Assembly (NCBI GenBank): GCA_024640315.1
Contig: JAHEFF010000003.1
Coordinates: 62,001 to 126,000, forward strand
Origin: Woeseiaceae bacterium
GTDB taxonomy: Bacteria > Pseudomonadota > Gammaproteobacteria > Steroidobacterales > Woeseiaceae
Direction: 5' to 3'
Length of the DNA stretch: 64,000 bases
How positions within the stretch are numbered: the stretch's first letter is position 1; the number at the start of each line of letters is the position of its first letter. Position numbers and translations under genes: made by a program. The notes under the pieces are model-generated. The model worked only from the letters and a program-made list of their open reading frames with translations. It was not told the origin of the DNA and ran no database searches. Shown piece after piece: positions 21,334 through 30,900 of this stretch.

Positions 21334-23772
21334 CTAGCAGCGGATTCGCTGATTGCCCGGATCGTAGAACGGCCGCAACGACGCCTCCGCCGGCACCCGC
21401 ACGCCGGCCACTTCCACTTCGAACGATCCGTCAGGTATTCCTTCTGTCCCCGGATCAACGGCGACATAGCCGAGGCCGATGCAAGCACCGAGAGTGTGAC
21501 CGTAGGCACCTGAGGTAATGTGACCGACCAGCTCATTACCGCGCCAGATCGGCTCATTGTGATATAGAAGCGGCTCCGGGTCTGCGAGCCTGAACTGCAC
21601 CAACCTGCGGCTGACACCGACCTCCTTTTGTTTGAGAAGCGCGTCACGGCCGATAAAGCCGCCCTTCTTGTCGAACCTGACTGCAAATTCAAGTCCGGCT
21701 TCGACCGGTGTGTCCTCGTCTGTAATGTCGTGGCTCCAGTGACGGTAGGCTTTCTCCATGCGCAGCGAGTTGAGCGCATGATAACCCGCATGAACCAGCC
21801 CGAATGACTCCCCGGCCGTTACGATTTCATCGTAAACGCCGAGCATGAACTCGGTCGGTACATATAACTCCCAGCCCAGCTCCCCAACGAAAGTGATGCG
21901 TGAGGCGCGCACGATGGCGTAGCCAAGCTCGATCTCCCGGCTGGTCGCAAATGAAAACGAGTCGTTGCTCAGGTCCGCCGGGGTGAGCGACTGCAACAGG
22001 TCACGTGAGCGCGGCCCCATGACAGAGATGACCCCCATCCCCGAAGTGACGTTCGTCAGCACACAGTTTGCGTCGGGCGGTATGTGGCCCTTCAGCCAGT
22101 AAAAATCGCGATTCTCTGTTTCCGCAGCAGTCACAATCAAAAACGCATCCCCGGACAGGCGCGTAACCGTCAGGTCCGCTTCGATTCCGCCGCGCTCATT
22201 CAGCCATTGCGTATAAACCAGTCGCCCAGGGGCAACGTCAATGTCATTGGCACAAACATAATTCAGCACCCGCATTGCATCACGACCTTCCAGGCGGAAT
22301 TTCGCGAACGAAGACTGATCGAACAGGCCGACACTGTCGCGCACGGCCCGATGCTCCGCTGCCGAATATTCGAACCAGTTCTGCCGCCCGTAACTGTATT
22401 CATACTTTGCCTCGACACCGGCAGGCGCATACCAGTTCGGTCGTTCCCAACCAAATGCTTCGCCGTGACAAGCGCCAGCAGCAACGAGGCGATCATGAAC
22501 AGCGGATTGGCGCACTCCACGTGCCGTCTCGAATTGCCGGAAAGGAAAATGAGTTGCGTACAGTAAACCCAGGCTTTCGCTGACGCGTTCACGAAGGTAT
22601 TTGCGATTGCCCTGGAAGCGCATATTCCGCCGTACATCCACCTCCCAAAGATCGACAGGAGGATGGCCGTCACGAATCCACTCAGCCATCACCTTGCCGA
22701 TGCCGCCAGCCGATTGCAGGCCGATAGAGTTCAGTCCTGCGGCAACGAAACAATTTTCAAGCTCGGGCGCCTTGCCGAGATGATAGCGAACGTCCGGCGT
22801 AAAGCTCTCCGGGCCACAAAAGAATTTCTGGATGCCGGCATCCTGTAGTGCGGGTAACCGCGCCATGGCATCGTGCAGCACTGGCTCGAAATGGTCGAAG
22901 TCGCCGGCAATCTCGTCGAAGCAGAAGTCTTCTGCGATTCCATCCATGCCCCATGGCTTTGCCGTCGGTTCGAACGCGCCGACCAGGAGCTTGCCGGCGT
23001 CGTATTTGTAGTAAGTGCAGGCATCGTAGTCGCGTAACACGGGCAAATCCGGATGCAGGCCGGCGACAGATTCAAACAACACATAGTAGTGCTCGCAGGC
23101 ATGCAGTGGCACATTGACGCCAACGGTTGCTGCCAGATCGCGTGACCACATGCCACCGCAGATGACCACGTGATCGGCCGCTATATCCCCCTCCGGTGTG
23201 CTCACACCGGTCACTTTGTCGCCGTCGTTGAGAATCGCAGTGACCTTCGTGTTCTGGAAAACCTGTGCACCACGACTGCGTGCGCCTTTTGCCATTGCCT
23301 GAGTGATATCCACGGCGTTGGCGTAGCCGTCCGAAGGAATGTGAATACCACCGTAAAGGTCATCGGTATTGATTAACGGGTACTTGTCGCCTATTTCCGC
23401 AACGGAAAGCACGTTCACTTCGAGATCGAAAACCTTCGCCATCGATGCGCTGCGCTTCAGCTCCTCGAAACGCTCGGCAGTCGCGGCGATGGAAATGGAA
23501 CCGCATTGCCGGTAGCCCGTCGCCTGACCGGTTTCGCCTTCCAGTCGCCGATAGAGTTCGCTCGTGTAGCGGGCTAACTTGGTCATGTTAATCGAGGTGC
23601 GCAGCTGTCCGACAAGCCCTGCCGCATGCCAGGTCGTGCCGCTGGTCAGTTGCTGTCGCTCCAGAAGTACGACATCCGTAAACCCGAGCTCCGCCAGGTG
23701 GTAAGCGATGGAACAACCAATGACCCCGCCACCAATGACCACAACACCACACTTATTCGGCAGTTCCGCCAT
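21334..23772 (-). CDS. FAD-dependent sarcosine dehydrogenase-like protein (DAO-GcvT fusion)
   Basis: 812 aa. The N-terminal FAD domain starts GGGVIGCSIAYHL (about residue 15) and has the covalent-flavin His motif TSGTTWHAAG (about 45). From about residue 430 a GcvT-like THF-binding half follows, with FVGELGWELY near residue 660. The stretch PGRLVYTQWLNERGG resembles mitochondrial sarcosine dehydrogenase more than DMGDH. It would oxidise sarcosine to glycine with methylene-THF formation. It starts 5 bases after the stop of the DMGDH-like gene and 43 bases before the Rieske gene. Substrate preference between sarcosine and dimethylglycine is inferred, not shown. Confidence 0.87.
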   Translation of the reverse strand: MAELPNKCGVVVIGGGVIGCSIAYHLAELGFTDVVLLERQQLTSGTTWHAAGLVGQLRTSINMTKLARYTSELYRRLEGETGQATGYRQCGSISIAATAERFEELKRSASMAKVFDLEVNVLSVAEIGDKYPLINTDDLYGGIHIPSDGYANAVDITQAMAKGARSRGAQVFQNTKVTAILNDGDKVTGVSTPEGDIAADHVVICGGMWSRDLAATVGVNVPLHACEHYYVLFESVAGLHPDLPVLRDYDACTYYKYDAGKLLVGAFEPTAKPWGMDGIAEDFCFDEIAGDFDHFEPVLHDAMARLPALQDAGIQKFFCGPESFTPDVRYHLGKAPELENCFVAAGLNSIGLQSAGGIGKVMAEWIRDGHPPVDLWEVDVRRNMRFQGNRKYLRERVSESLGLLYATHFPFRQFETARGVRQSAVHDRLVAAGACHGEAFGWERPNWYAPAGVEAKYEYSYGRQNWFEYSAAEHRAVRDSVGLFDQSSFAKFRLEGRDAMRVLNYVCANDIDVAPGRLVYTQWLNERGGIEADLTVTRLSGDAFLIVTAAETENRDFYWLKGHIPPDANCVLTNVTSGMGVISVMGPRSRDLLQSLTPADLSNDSFSFATSREIELGYAIVRASRITFVGELGWELYVPTEFMLGVYDEIVTAGESFGLVHAGYHALNSLRMEKAYRHWSHDITDEDTPVEAGLEFAVRFDKKGGFIGRDALLKQKEVGVSRRLVQFRLADPEPLLYHNEPIWRGNELVGHITSGAYGHTLGACIGLGYVAVDPGTEGIPDGSFEVEVAGVRVPAEASLRPFYDPGNQRIRC

Positions 23773-23777
23773 GCTGA

Positions 23778-26228
23778 TCAGGCCCTCAGCCGTTTATTCG
23801 CAGGGTCATAGGCAGGATCTTCGAGGACAATCGCCCGGCAACGTTCATCGAGCAGGCCCACCGCTAATTCGGTGCCGGGCGCCGCCAGCTCCGGTCCGAC
23901 ATAACCGAAGCCAAGACTCTTCCCGACGTGGTGGCCATAGCCACCCGACGTTGTGACGCCGACGCAGTCATCGCCCAGGAAAATCGGCTCACCACCACGA
24001 ACATCCGAATCCGTCGCATCGACTTCAAAGTAGATCAGCTGTAATGCCCGTTTCGCGTCGCGCTCTGCCAGCGTTGCATCGCGACCGATGAAATCGTCTT
24101 TATCCAGCTTGATGAAGCGCTCCATGTCTGCATCGAGCATGGTGACCTCATTGGTAAGCTCCGCGCCCCAGCCACGATAGGCCTTCTCAATGCGCAAGCT
24201 GTTGACCGCATACAAACCGAAGTCGGCGATCTCGTATTTTTGTCCCGCTTGCCAAATGGCATCGTAAATCGTTTCCATGTCTCTGATGGCCGGGTGCAGT
24301 TCCCAACCGAGCTCGCCGACATAATTGACACGTAACGCTCGTGTCGGTACACCGGCGACCATGATCTCCTTCCCGGTCAGCCAGCGGAAATTCTCGTGGT
24401 CGAGCGGGGTGTCGGTCAGGCTGCTGAGTACATCCCGGGATCTCGGACCCGCAAGAACCAGCACGCCGCGATCGTCGGTGATATTGCGGATCTCCAGCTT
24501 TTCATTCTCGAGTCGTCCCTGCAGGAGGTGGTCAAGATCGCGCAACTCCGCACCTGCTGCGGACAGCAGGTAGAAGCGATCCTCGGCCAGCCGGGTAATC
24601 GTCACCTCGCCGCCGATCCTGCCCATCTTTGAAAGAATATGCGCGAGTACGATGCCCCCTGTTTTCGGCATGCGGTTCGCGCACAATCGATTCAGGAAGA
24701 CCTCGGCATCCGGACCCGTGACGTCGTACTTCGCGAAGCCCGTCAGGTCGAGTACCCCAACCCGCTCGCGTACCGCCCGACATTCTTCGCGCACCACGTC
24801 AAAGACGTTGTTGCGGCGATAGCTGTAGTCTTCCTCGCGACCGTCGGATGAGAACCACTTCGGCCGCTCCCAGCCGAAGGTCTGCGTATAAACACAGCCC
24901 TTTGCCAGTAACTTTTCATAGAGCGGACTCGTTCGACACCGCCTGCCTGCCGGTAACTCCTCTCCGGGAAGCGGCGTAAAGTAGGTCATACCGTAGTCCT
25001 GGAAGCCCTTCGCCTTCATGTAATCGTCGTCAGCGAAGGAACCAAAGCGGCGAGGATCGAAACCGGTCATGTTGATTTCGGCATCGCCGTGCACCATCCA
25101 CTGCGCCAGGTACTTGCCGCAACCGGCGCCCTGCGCGATACCGAATGATGAACCGCAGCAAAGCCAGAAATTTTTCAGGCCGGCGGCAGGTCCCAGGAGC
25201 GGCGGGCCATCTGCCGAGTGCGGAATTGCGCCATTGACGACGCGCTTGATTCCGGCCTCCTCGATGACAGGCATGCAGTGCATAGCCCGCTCCAGCCACG
25301 GCATCAGCCTGTCGAGATTATCGGGAAACAGCTCACTGTCCGATTCCCAGGGCGGATAGCCATTCGGCGCCCAGGCCTCGGCAAGATCCCTGTGTTCGTA
25401 AATGCCGATGAGGCCCGACTTCTGCTCCTGACGGATGTAGGCCGATGCATGCGGGTCGCGCATGACCGGAATCTCTTCATCCCTGGCGACGAATTCCGCT
25501 ACCGGCCCGGTCACGATGTACTGGTGTTCCATGTTGCAGATCGGCAAATCGCTGCCGACCATTTTCGATACCTGGCGGGCGAAGCTGCCGGCCGCGTTCA
25601 CAACGATTTCGGCGACCACAGTGCCTTTCTCGGTTTCCAGTTCCCACTCACCAGACGGTAATGCCCGGATATCAATTACCCGATTCTGCTTGACGATTTT
25701 CACGCCCATGTTCGTTGCGCCGCGGGCCATCGCGTTGGTAAGACCAGACGGATCGGCATGCCCGTCATCGGTCGTCCAGGCGCCGGCGATTACGCCGTCC
25801 ATGTTATAGAACGGATTGATTTCCCTGATCTTGGCGGGATCGATGATTTCCATACGAAAACCAACGCTGTCGGCGATGCCCTTCATGTAATGGAACCAGT
25901 CTACGTCCTCTTGCTTGCGCGCAATTCGAATGCCGCCGGAAGCGTGCCAACTGACGTACTGCCCCGTCAGCTCTTCGAGACGTGGATACAGATCATTGCT
26001 GTACGCATGAATCTTGGCCAGGTTGTAGTTGCCCACGAGGCTCGGGCACTGACCAGCGGCGTGCCAGGTCGATCCCGATGTCAATTCGCCTTTTTCAATC
26101 AGCAACACATCCTTGCAGCCTTCTTCGGCGAGGTGGTATGCAAGGCCAACCCCCATGATTCCACCGCCAACGATGACAATTTGAGCGTGCGAGTTAATGA
26201 CAGCCTCCGGAACAGTACTTTCGATCAC
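23778..26228 (-). CDS. FAD-dependent dimethylglycine dehydrogenase-like protein (DAO-GcvT fusion)
   Basis: 816 aa from a GTG start at 26228; no ATG lies before the conserved fold, and no strong Shine-Dalgarno is visible. The FAD motif VGGGIMGVGLAYHL is near residue 20 and the covalent-flavin motif TSGSTWHAAG near 50. The C-terminal half is GcvT-like, with VNYVGELGWELH about residue 640 and RLEKAYRGWGAE about 685. The segment after the linker (RMPKTGGIVLAHILSKMGR) resembles mammalian DMGDH. It would oxidise dimethylglycine to sarcosine with transfer of C1 to THF. It is the promoter-proximal gene of the minus operon and diverges from the carnitine genes. Confidence 0.87.
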   Translation of the reverse strand: MIESTVPEAVINSHAQIVIVGGGIMGVGLAYHLAEEGCKDVLLIEKGELTSGSTWHAAGQCPSLVGNYNLAKIHAYSNDLYPRLEELTGQYVSWHASGGIRIARKQEDVDWFHYMKGIADSVGFRMEIIDPAKIREINPFYNMDGVIAGAWTTDDGHADPSGLTNAMARGATNMGVKIVKQNRVIDIRALPSGEWELETEKGTVVAEIVVNAAGSFARQVSKMVGSDLPICNMEHQYIVTGPVAEFVARDEEIPVMRDPHASAYIRQEQKSGLIGIYEHRDLAEAWAPNGYPPWESDSELFPDNLDRLMPWLERAMHCMPVIEEAGIKRVVNGAIPHSADGPPLLGPAAGLKNFWLCCGSSFGIAQGAGCGKYLAQWMVHGDAEINMTGFDPRRFGSFADDDYMKAKGFQDYGMTYFTPLPGEELPAGRRCRTSPLYEKLLAKGCVYTQTFGWERPKWFSSDGREEDYSYRRNNVFDVVREECRAVRERVGVLDLTGFAKYDVTGPDAEVFLNRLCANRMPKTGGIVLAHILSKMGRIGGEVTITRLAEDRFYLLSAAGAELRDLDHLLQGRLENEKLEIRNITDDRGVLVLAGPRSRDVLSSLTDTPLDHENFRWLTGKEIMVAGVPTRALRVNYVGELGWELHPAIRDMETIYDAIWQAGQKYEIADFGLYAVNSLRIEKAYRGWGAELTNEVTMLDADMERFIKLDKDDFIGRDATLAERDAKRALQLIYFEVDATDSDVRGGEPIFLGDDCVGVTTSGGYGHHVGKSLGFGYVGPELAAPGTELAVGLLDERCRAIVLEDPAYDPANKRLRA

Positions 26229-26486
26229 AAAGACAGAGGCTAACTTGCGCCAAGGTGGCGCGCAATCAGGTCCATTTCACATTGTGCTGTCCGCGCGTAC
26301 TCATCCCGTTAAACGGTGATCTGCTGCGCCGCCAGGCGCACCGATTCTCCTTGTTGGCGAATACGTCTTTGACTAAGCTCATCGAATCGGCACGCACAAA
26401 CAAAAAAGTATGCCAATGCGGCGTGCGCTGACTTACCGTTACCTGGACGGGCAAGTCGGTCAGCATATCTTCATGGAGTAGCCCAG
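26229..26486. promoter_or_regulatory. Divergent intergenic region between betaine- and carnitine-catabolic operons
   Basis: 258 bases separate the start of the DMGDH-like gene (minus) from the BKACE gene (plus), so both operon promoters should lie here. A perfect small dyad TGCGCC-GCCA-GGCGCA occupies 26325-26340. It has no T-run after it, so it is not a terminator and could be an operator. GGAG at 26474-26477 is 9 bases before ATG 26487. I could not assign -35/-10 elements with confidence. Confidence 0.5.
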
Positions 26487-27398
26487 ATGCCCTTGGAAAT
26501 GAACAGAGAAGTTTTTATTACCTGTCCGGTCACCGGGTCGGGCGGCACTCAGAATCGCTCACCGCATGTGCCACGCAGCCCGAAGGAGATCGCTGAAAGC
26601 GCCATCGAGGCGGCCAGGGCGGGAGCCGCCATCGTGCACTGTCACGTACGTGATCCGGAAACCGGGGCGGCGTCGAGAAAAGTGGAGTACTACCGCGAAG
26701 TGACTGAGCGCATTCGCGACTCTGACACTGACGTCGTGATCAACCTGACGGCGGGAATGGGTGGCGACCTCGTCACCGGGTCGGCCGAAAAACCGTTGCC
26801 TCTCGACGAGAAAGGCACCGATATGGTGGGGGCCACGGAGCGCATGGAACACGTTGCCGAATGCCTGCCCGAAATCTGTACGCTCGACTGCGGCACGATG
26901 AATTTCGCTGAAGCTGACTACGTCATGGTCAATACACCCGGGATGCTCCGGGCGATGGCAACCATCATCAAGGACCTGGGCGTCCGCGCGGAGATCGAGG
27001 CGTTTGAGACCGGCCACCTGTGGTTCGCCAAGCAGCTCGTAGAAGAAGGTTTGATTGAGGACCCGGTGATGATCCAGCTTTGCATGGGCATCCCCTGGGG
27101 AGCGCCCGACGATCTGAATACTTTCATGGCCATGGTCAACAACCTGCCTGACGACTGGACCTTTTCCGCTTTTTCACTGGGGCGTAATGAGATGCCGTTC
27201 GCGGCGGCCGCAGTTCTCGCCGGCGGCAATGTCCGTGTGGGGCTTGAAGACAATCTTTACCTCGAAAAAGGCGTACTCGCGACCAACGCCCAGCTCGTGG
27301 AGCGTGCTGTCAGGATCGTGACCGACATGGGCGCGAGGGTCATCGGGCCGGAAGAGGTTCGCGAAAAACTGAAACTGACCAAACGCGCACCCCGATGA
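26487..27398 (+). CDS. Beta-keto acid cleavage enzyme (BKACE, DUF849), probable 3-dehydrocarnitine:acetyl-CoA trimethylamine transferase
   Basis: 303 aa, the usual BKACE length. The zinc-binding HCHVRD motif (His pair near residue 51) and the N-terminal [10 protein letters not shown] are clear, as is the LTAGMGGD segment near residue 90. BKACE enzymes condense a beta-keto acid with acetyl-CoA, giving acetoacetate and a new CoA ester. Directly downstream, with ATGA overlap, is a carnitine dehydrogenase fused to a thioesterase. This makes 3-dehydrocarnitine + acetyl-CoA to betainyl-CoA + acetoacetate the most likely reaction. Several specificities exist in the family, so this relies on context. 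Confidence 0.88.
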   Translation: MPLEMNREVFITCPVTGSGGTQNRSPHVPRSPKEIAESAIEAARAGAAIVHCHVRDPETGAASRKVEYYREVTERIRDSDTDVVINLTAGMGGDLVTGSAEKPLPLDEKGTDMVGATERMEHVAECLPEICTLDCGTMNFAEADYVMVNTPGMLRAMATIIKDLGVRAEIEAFETGHLWFAKQLVEEGLIEDPVMIQLCMGIPWGAPDDLNTFMAMVNNLPDDWTFSAFSLGRNEMPFAAAAVLAGGNVRVGLEDNLYLEKGVLATNAQLVERAVRIVTDMGARVIGPEEVREKLKLTKRAPR

Positions 27399-28888
27399 CT
27401 AACGATTCCCCCACAACACCGACCGTCGCTATAGTCGGTGGCGGCGTGATCGGAGGCGGTTGGGCCGCACGATTCCTGCTGCATGGCTGGCGTGTGCAGA
27501 TCCACGACCCGCATCCCCAGGCTAAAGAACGGATCGAAGCAGTCCTGGATAACGCACGCCTTTCCTTGCCGGCACTTGCGGACTTCCCGCTGCCCCCCGA
27601 AGGTGAACTTGTCTACACAGATTCGCCTGGTGAGGCCGTTGCCAATGCTTCCTGGATCCAGGAAAGCGTGCCGGAAGACCTGGGAATCAAGCACCGCGTG
27701 ATTGCCGAGATAGAGAAACACGCGCCGGACACTGCGATCATCGGCTCGTCAACGTCTGGCTTCAAACCGAGCGAGCTGCAGGAGGGTGCGGCGAACCCCG
27801 GCCGAATCCTGGTGGCCCACCCGTTCAACCCGGTATACCTGTTGCCATTGGCGGAGGTCGTCGGCGGCCCCGCGATTGACGTCGATATTCGGGATCGTGC
27901 TTGCGAAATATTATCCTCAATCGGCATGAAGCCGCTCGTTGTGCGCACAGAGATCGACGCGCATATCGCCGACCGTTTTCTCGAAGCAGTCTGGCGTGAA
28001 GCGCTCTGGTTGATTAACGACGATATCGCGACGACGGAAGAAATCGATGACGCTATCCGCTATGGCTTCGGCTTGCGCTGGGCGCAGATGGGGCTCTTCG
28101 AAACCTACCGGCTCGCCGGGGGCGAAGCAGGCATGGCCCATTTCATCGCCCAGTTCGGCCCCTGCCTGCAGTGGCCATGGACGAAACTGACTGACGTACC
28201 TGATCTGACTGACGAACTGGTAGACAAGATCGCGACACAGTCCGACAGGCAGTCAGGCGATTATTCGATACGTGAACTCGAACGCATTCGTGACAGGAAC
28301 CTGGTCGGCATCATGCGCGCGCTGAAAGACCGCAACTGGGGTGCCGGGGCGGTATTGGCGGAACACGACAAGCGCCTTGCGAAAGTACAGCCAGTCGCGG
28401 CCACCGTGGATGACACGGGGCCTGTGCGCATGCCGGACATTTCGGTTTTACCTGCGTGGATCGACTACAACGGCCATATGACCGAATTTCGCTACGTGCA
28501 GGTTTTCAGCGACACATGCGATCGGTTGCTGGTCATGATCGGCATGGACGCGGACTATGTCGCAGCAGGCTGCAGCTACTACACAGCGGAAACACACACG
28601 ATGCAGCTCGACGAAGTCGGCGCCAATGAAAGGATCTACAGCACCGCCCAGGTATTACTTGCAGATACGAAAAGGCTGCATGTTTTTTATCGCATGCATG
28701 CGGCCGCCGACGATCGTCTGCTTGCGACGACCGAAGCGATGTACCTGCACGTAGACCGGGATTCCGGACGTGTCTGCGAAGCCGATCCACGGCTCGTCGC
28801 CAATGCGAAAGCCATTGCCGACGCACACGCCAACCTGCCACGCCCGGACGCGGCTGGCAGATTCGTTGGCCAGCGAAAACAGGACTGA
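27395..28888 (+). CDS. L-carnitine dehydrogenase fused to betainyl-CoA thioesterase
   Basis: 497 aa, longer than stand-alone carnitine dehydrogenase (about 320 aa). Residues 1-320 are a 3-hydroxyacyl-CoA-dehydrogenase-like protein with NAD motif [14 protein letters not shown] (about residue 15), SSTSG (about 118) and [12 protein letters not shown] (about 140). Residues about 345-480 form a hotdog 4HBT domain with the catalytic-type DYNGHM (about 352). The first part would oxidise L-carnitine to 3-dehydrocarnitine; the second would hydrolyse betainyl-CoA made by the preceding BKACE, giving glycine betaine. ATG overlaps the BKACE stop (ATGA). The two reactions flank the BKACE step, a plausible reason for fusion. 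Confidence 0.9.
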   Translation: MTNDSPTTPTVAIVGGGVIGGGWAARFLLHGWRVQIHDPHPQAKERIEAVLDNARLSLPALADFPLPPEGELVYTDSPGEAVANASWIQESVPEDLGIKHRVIAEIEKHAPDTAIIGSSTSGFKPSELQEGAANPGRILVAHPFNPVYLLPLAEVVGGPAIDVDIRDRACEILSSIGMKPLVVRTEIDAHIADRFLEAVWREALWLINDDIATTEEIDDAIRYGFGLRWAQMGLFETYRLAGGEAGMAHFIAQFGPCLQWPWTKLTDVPDLTDELVDKIATQSDRQSGDYSIRELERIRDRNLVGIMRALKDRNWGAGAVLAEHDKRLAKVQPVAATVDDTGPVRMPDISVLPAWIDYNGHMTEFRYVQVFSDTCDRLLVMIGMDADYVAAGCSYYTAETHTMQLDEVGANERIYSTAQVLLADTKRLHVFYRMHAAADDRLLATTEAMYLHVDRDSGRVCEADPRLVANAKAIADAHANLPRPDAAGRFVGQRKQD

Positions 28889-28892
28889 AGAA

Positions 28893-30053
28893 ATGCATTT
28901 TGCACTGAGTGACGAGCAACAGATGATCGTCGACACGGTTCGCGCCTTTGTCGAAAACGAAATCTACCCGCACGAAGCCGAAGTCGAAAGGACCGGCCAG
29001 GTGCCACGTGAGGTGGGACAGGAAATCGCAGATAAATGTAAGGAGCTGGGCTTCTTTGCGGCGAATATTCCGACCGAGTTTGGCGGTGGGGGCCTCAACC
29101 AGCTTGAGTTTTCATTGTTGGAGCGAGAACTCGGCCGGGCGTCGATGGCGCTGTCGGTTTTCTTCGGTCGGCCGTCCGGCATTCTCGCCGCCTGCGACGG
29201 CGAGCAACGCGAACGTTACCTTCTGCCCGCCGTCCGCGGCGAAAAATTCGATGCGCTGGCCATGACGGAACCGGACGCCGGATCTGACGTGCGTGGCATG
29301 AAGTGCACAGCGAAACGCGACGGTGACGACTGGATCATCGACGGGACCAAACACTTCATCAGCCATGCTGATCTCGCAGACTTCGTGATCGTGTTCGTCG
29401 CGACGGGCGAAGAGTCGACGCCGCGCGGGCCGAAGAAAAAGATTTCCTGTTTCCTGGTCGATCGGGGCACGCCGGGCTTCGACATCCTCCCCGGATATGA
29501 CTCTGTTTCGCATCGTGGCTATCACAACTGCATTCTGAGTTTCGACGGCTGTCGCGTGCCCAATTCGCAGCTACTGGGTGAGCCGCACCGGGGTTTTGAC
29601 CTTGCCAATACCTGGCTGTATGCAACCCGCCTTACCGTTGCCACGATGTGTGTCGGTCGTGCGCGCCGTGCGATGGAGCTGGTCCTGCCCTACGCGGTAG
29701 AGAGAAAACAGTTCGGGCAACAGATCGGTAAATTCCAGGGCGTATCGTTCAAGCTTGCCGACATGATCACTGAAATCGACGCAGCTGACCTGTTGACATT
29801 GTCCGCGTCATGGCGTGTCGACCAGGGCCTGCCGGCAAACCGTGAAATCGCCAGCGCGAAACTGTACGCGTCAGAGATGCTTGCCCGGGTCACTGACGAG
29901 GCTGTCCAGATTTATGGCGGCATGGGGCTGATGAGTGATCTGCCGCTGGCACGACTTTGGCGTGACGCCCGTGTCGAGCGCATCTGGGACGGAACCTCGG
30001 AGATTCAGCGTCATATCATCGGTCGCGAACTGCTCCGACCGCTCGGTGGATAA
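28893..30053 (+). CDS. Acyl-CoA dehydrogenase family protein, possible gamma-butyrobetainyl-CoA dehydrogenase / CaiA-like
   Basis: 386 aa from ATG 28893, four bases after the upstream stop and at the start of the conserved N-terminus FALSDEQQMIV; an in-frame start at 28770 lies wholly inside the upstream gene. Family motifs: AMTEPDAGSDV (about residue 127) and YGGMG with the C-terminal IWDGTSEIQR (about residue 370). In MCAD-type enzymes the catalytic Glu sits where this protein has Asp in WDGTSEI. With CaiD and a CoA synthetase next to it, desaturation of gamma-butyrobetainyl-CoA to crotonobetainyl-CoA is the favoured role. The electron acceptor would be ETF. Confidence 0.85.
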   Translation: MHFALSDEQQMIVDTVRAFVENEIYPHEAEVERTGQVPREVGQEIADKCKELGFFAANIPTEFGGGGLNQLEFSLLERELGRASMALSVFFGRPSGILAACDGEQRERYLLPAVRGEKFDALAMTEPDAGSDVRGMKCTAKRDGDDWIIDGTKHFISHADLADFVIVFVATGEESTPRGPKKKISCFLVDRGTPGFDILPGYDSVSHRGYHNCILSFDGCRVPNSQLLGEPHRGFDLANTWLYATRLTVATMCVGRARRAMELVLPYAVERKQFGQQIGKFQGVSFKLADMITEIDAADLLTLSASWRVDQGLPANREIASAKLYASEMLARVTDEAVQIYGGMGLMSDLPLARLWRDARVERIWDGTSEIQRHIIGRELLRPLGG

Positions 30054-30094
30054 AACCCACTGACTTCCGCAACCAATAATCAGTTGAGACGAGT

Positions 30095-30880
30095 ATGAGT
30101 AGCGAACCAATCAGGACACGTATTGAGGGGCACATCCTCGAAGTGACTATCGACCGGCCGAAAGCCAACGCCATTGATCGCGCGACCAGCAGAATCATGG
30201 GCGAAACTTTTGCCGGGTATCGCGATAACGATGACCTCCGCGTCGCAATCCTCACCGGCGGCGGGGAAAAATTCTTCTCGGCCGGCTGGGACCTGAAAGC
30301 GGCTGCGGGGGGTGAAGAAGTCGACGGCGACTATGGCATCGGTGGATTCGGCGGCATTCAGGAACTCGAAAATTTCAACAAACCGGTTGTTTGCGCCGTG
30401 AATGGCATTTGTTGTGGCGGCGGGCTGGAAATCGCATTGTGTGCCGACATCATTGTCGCAGCAGATCACGCGACGTTCGCGCTGCCCGAGATTCGCTCGG
30501 GCACTGTAGCCGATGCCGCGTCAATCAAGCTGCCGAAGCGAATCCCTTATCACGTCGCAATGGAAATGCTGCTTACCGGTCGCTGGATGGAGGCCGAAGA
30601 AGCGCATCGCTGGGGCATCGTCAATGAAATAGTGCCAGCGGACCAGTTGACGGATCGCGCCTGGGAAATTGCGCGGGTCATTGAATCGGGACCACCGCTC
30701 GTCTACGCCGCGATAAAAGAAGTTGTGCGCGAGGCGGAGAATATGAAGTTTCTGGACGCACTCCGAAAGATCACGGGTCGCGAATTCCAGACGGTCGACA
30801 AGCTCTACTCCAGCGAGGATCAACTTGAAGGCGCTCGTGCTTTTGCCGAAAAGCGCGATCCCGTCTGGAAAGGCCGCTAG
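30095..30880 (+). CDS. caiD: Crotonobetainyl-CoA hydratase-like protein (CaiD-like)
   Basis: 261 aa, the same size as E. coli CaiD. It shares DRPKANAID near residue 20, GEKFFSAGWDLKAA near 55 and the C-terminal AFAEKRDPVWKGR, which I recognise as the CaiD end. Both catalytic Glu positions of the crotonase fold appear kept (GGGLEIAL about residue 112 and ALPE about 132). It would hydrate crotonobetainyl-CoA to L-carnitinyl-CoA. It sits between the acyl-CoA dehydrogenase and the ADP-forming CoA synthetase and downstream of carnitine dehydrogenase, so it would feed carnitine into oxidation rather than serve as an anaerobic electron sink. Confidence 0.88.
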   Translation: MSSEPIRTRIEGHILEVTIDRPKANAIDRATSRIMGETFAGYRDNDDLRVAILTGGGEKFFSAGWDLKAAAGGEEVDGDYGIGGFGGIQELENFNKPVVCAVNGICCGGGLEIALCADIIVAADHATFALPEIRSGTVADAASIKLPKRIPYHVAMEMLLTGRWMEAEEAHRWGIVNEIVPADQLTDRAWEIARVIESGPPLVYAAIKEVVREAENMKFLDALRKITGREFQTVDKLYSSEDQLEGARAFAEKRDPVWKGR

Positions 30881-30900
30881 CCAGCGGCCGACTGTTCTGT

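Noticed and set aside
26325..26340. Dyad TGCGCC-GCCA-GGCGCA considered as a terminator
   Set aside because: No T-run follows on either strand and it lies upstream of both genes, so an operator is more likely than a terminator.
26266..26466. 66-aa minus-strand open frame in the divergent gap
   Set aside because: No ribosome binding site or recognisable sequence; the region more likely holds promoters.
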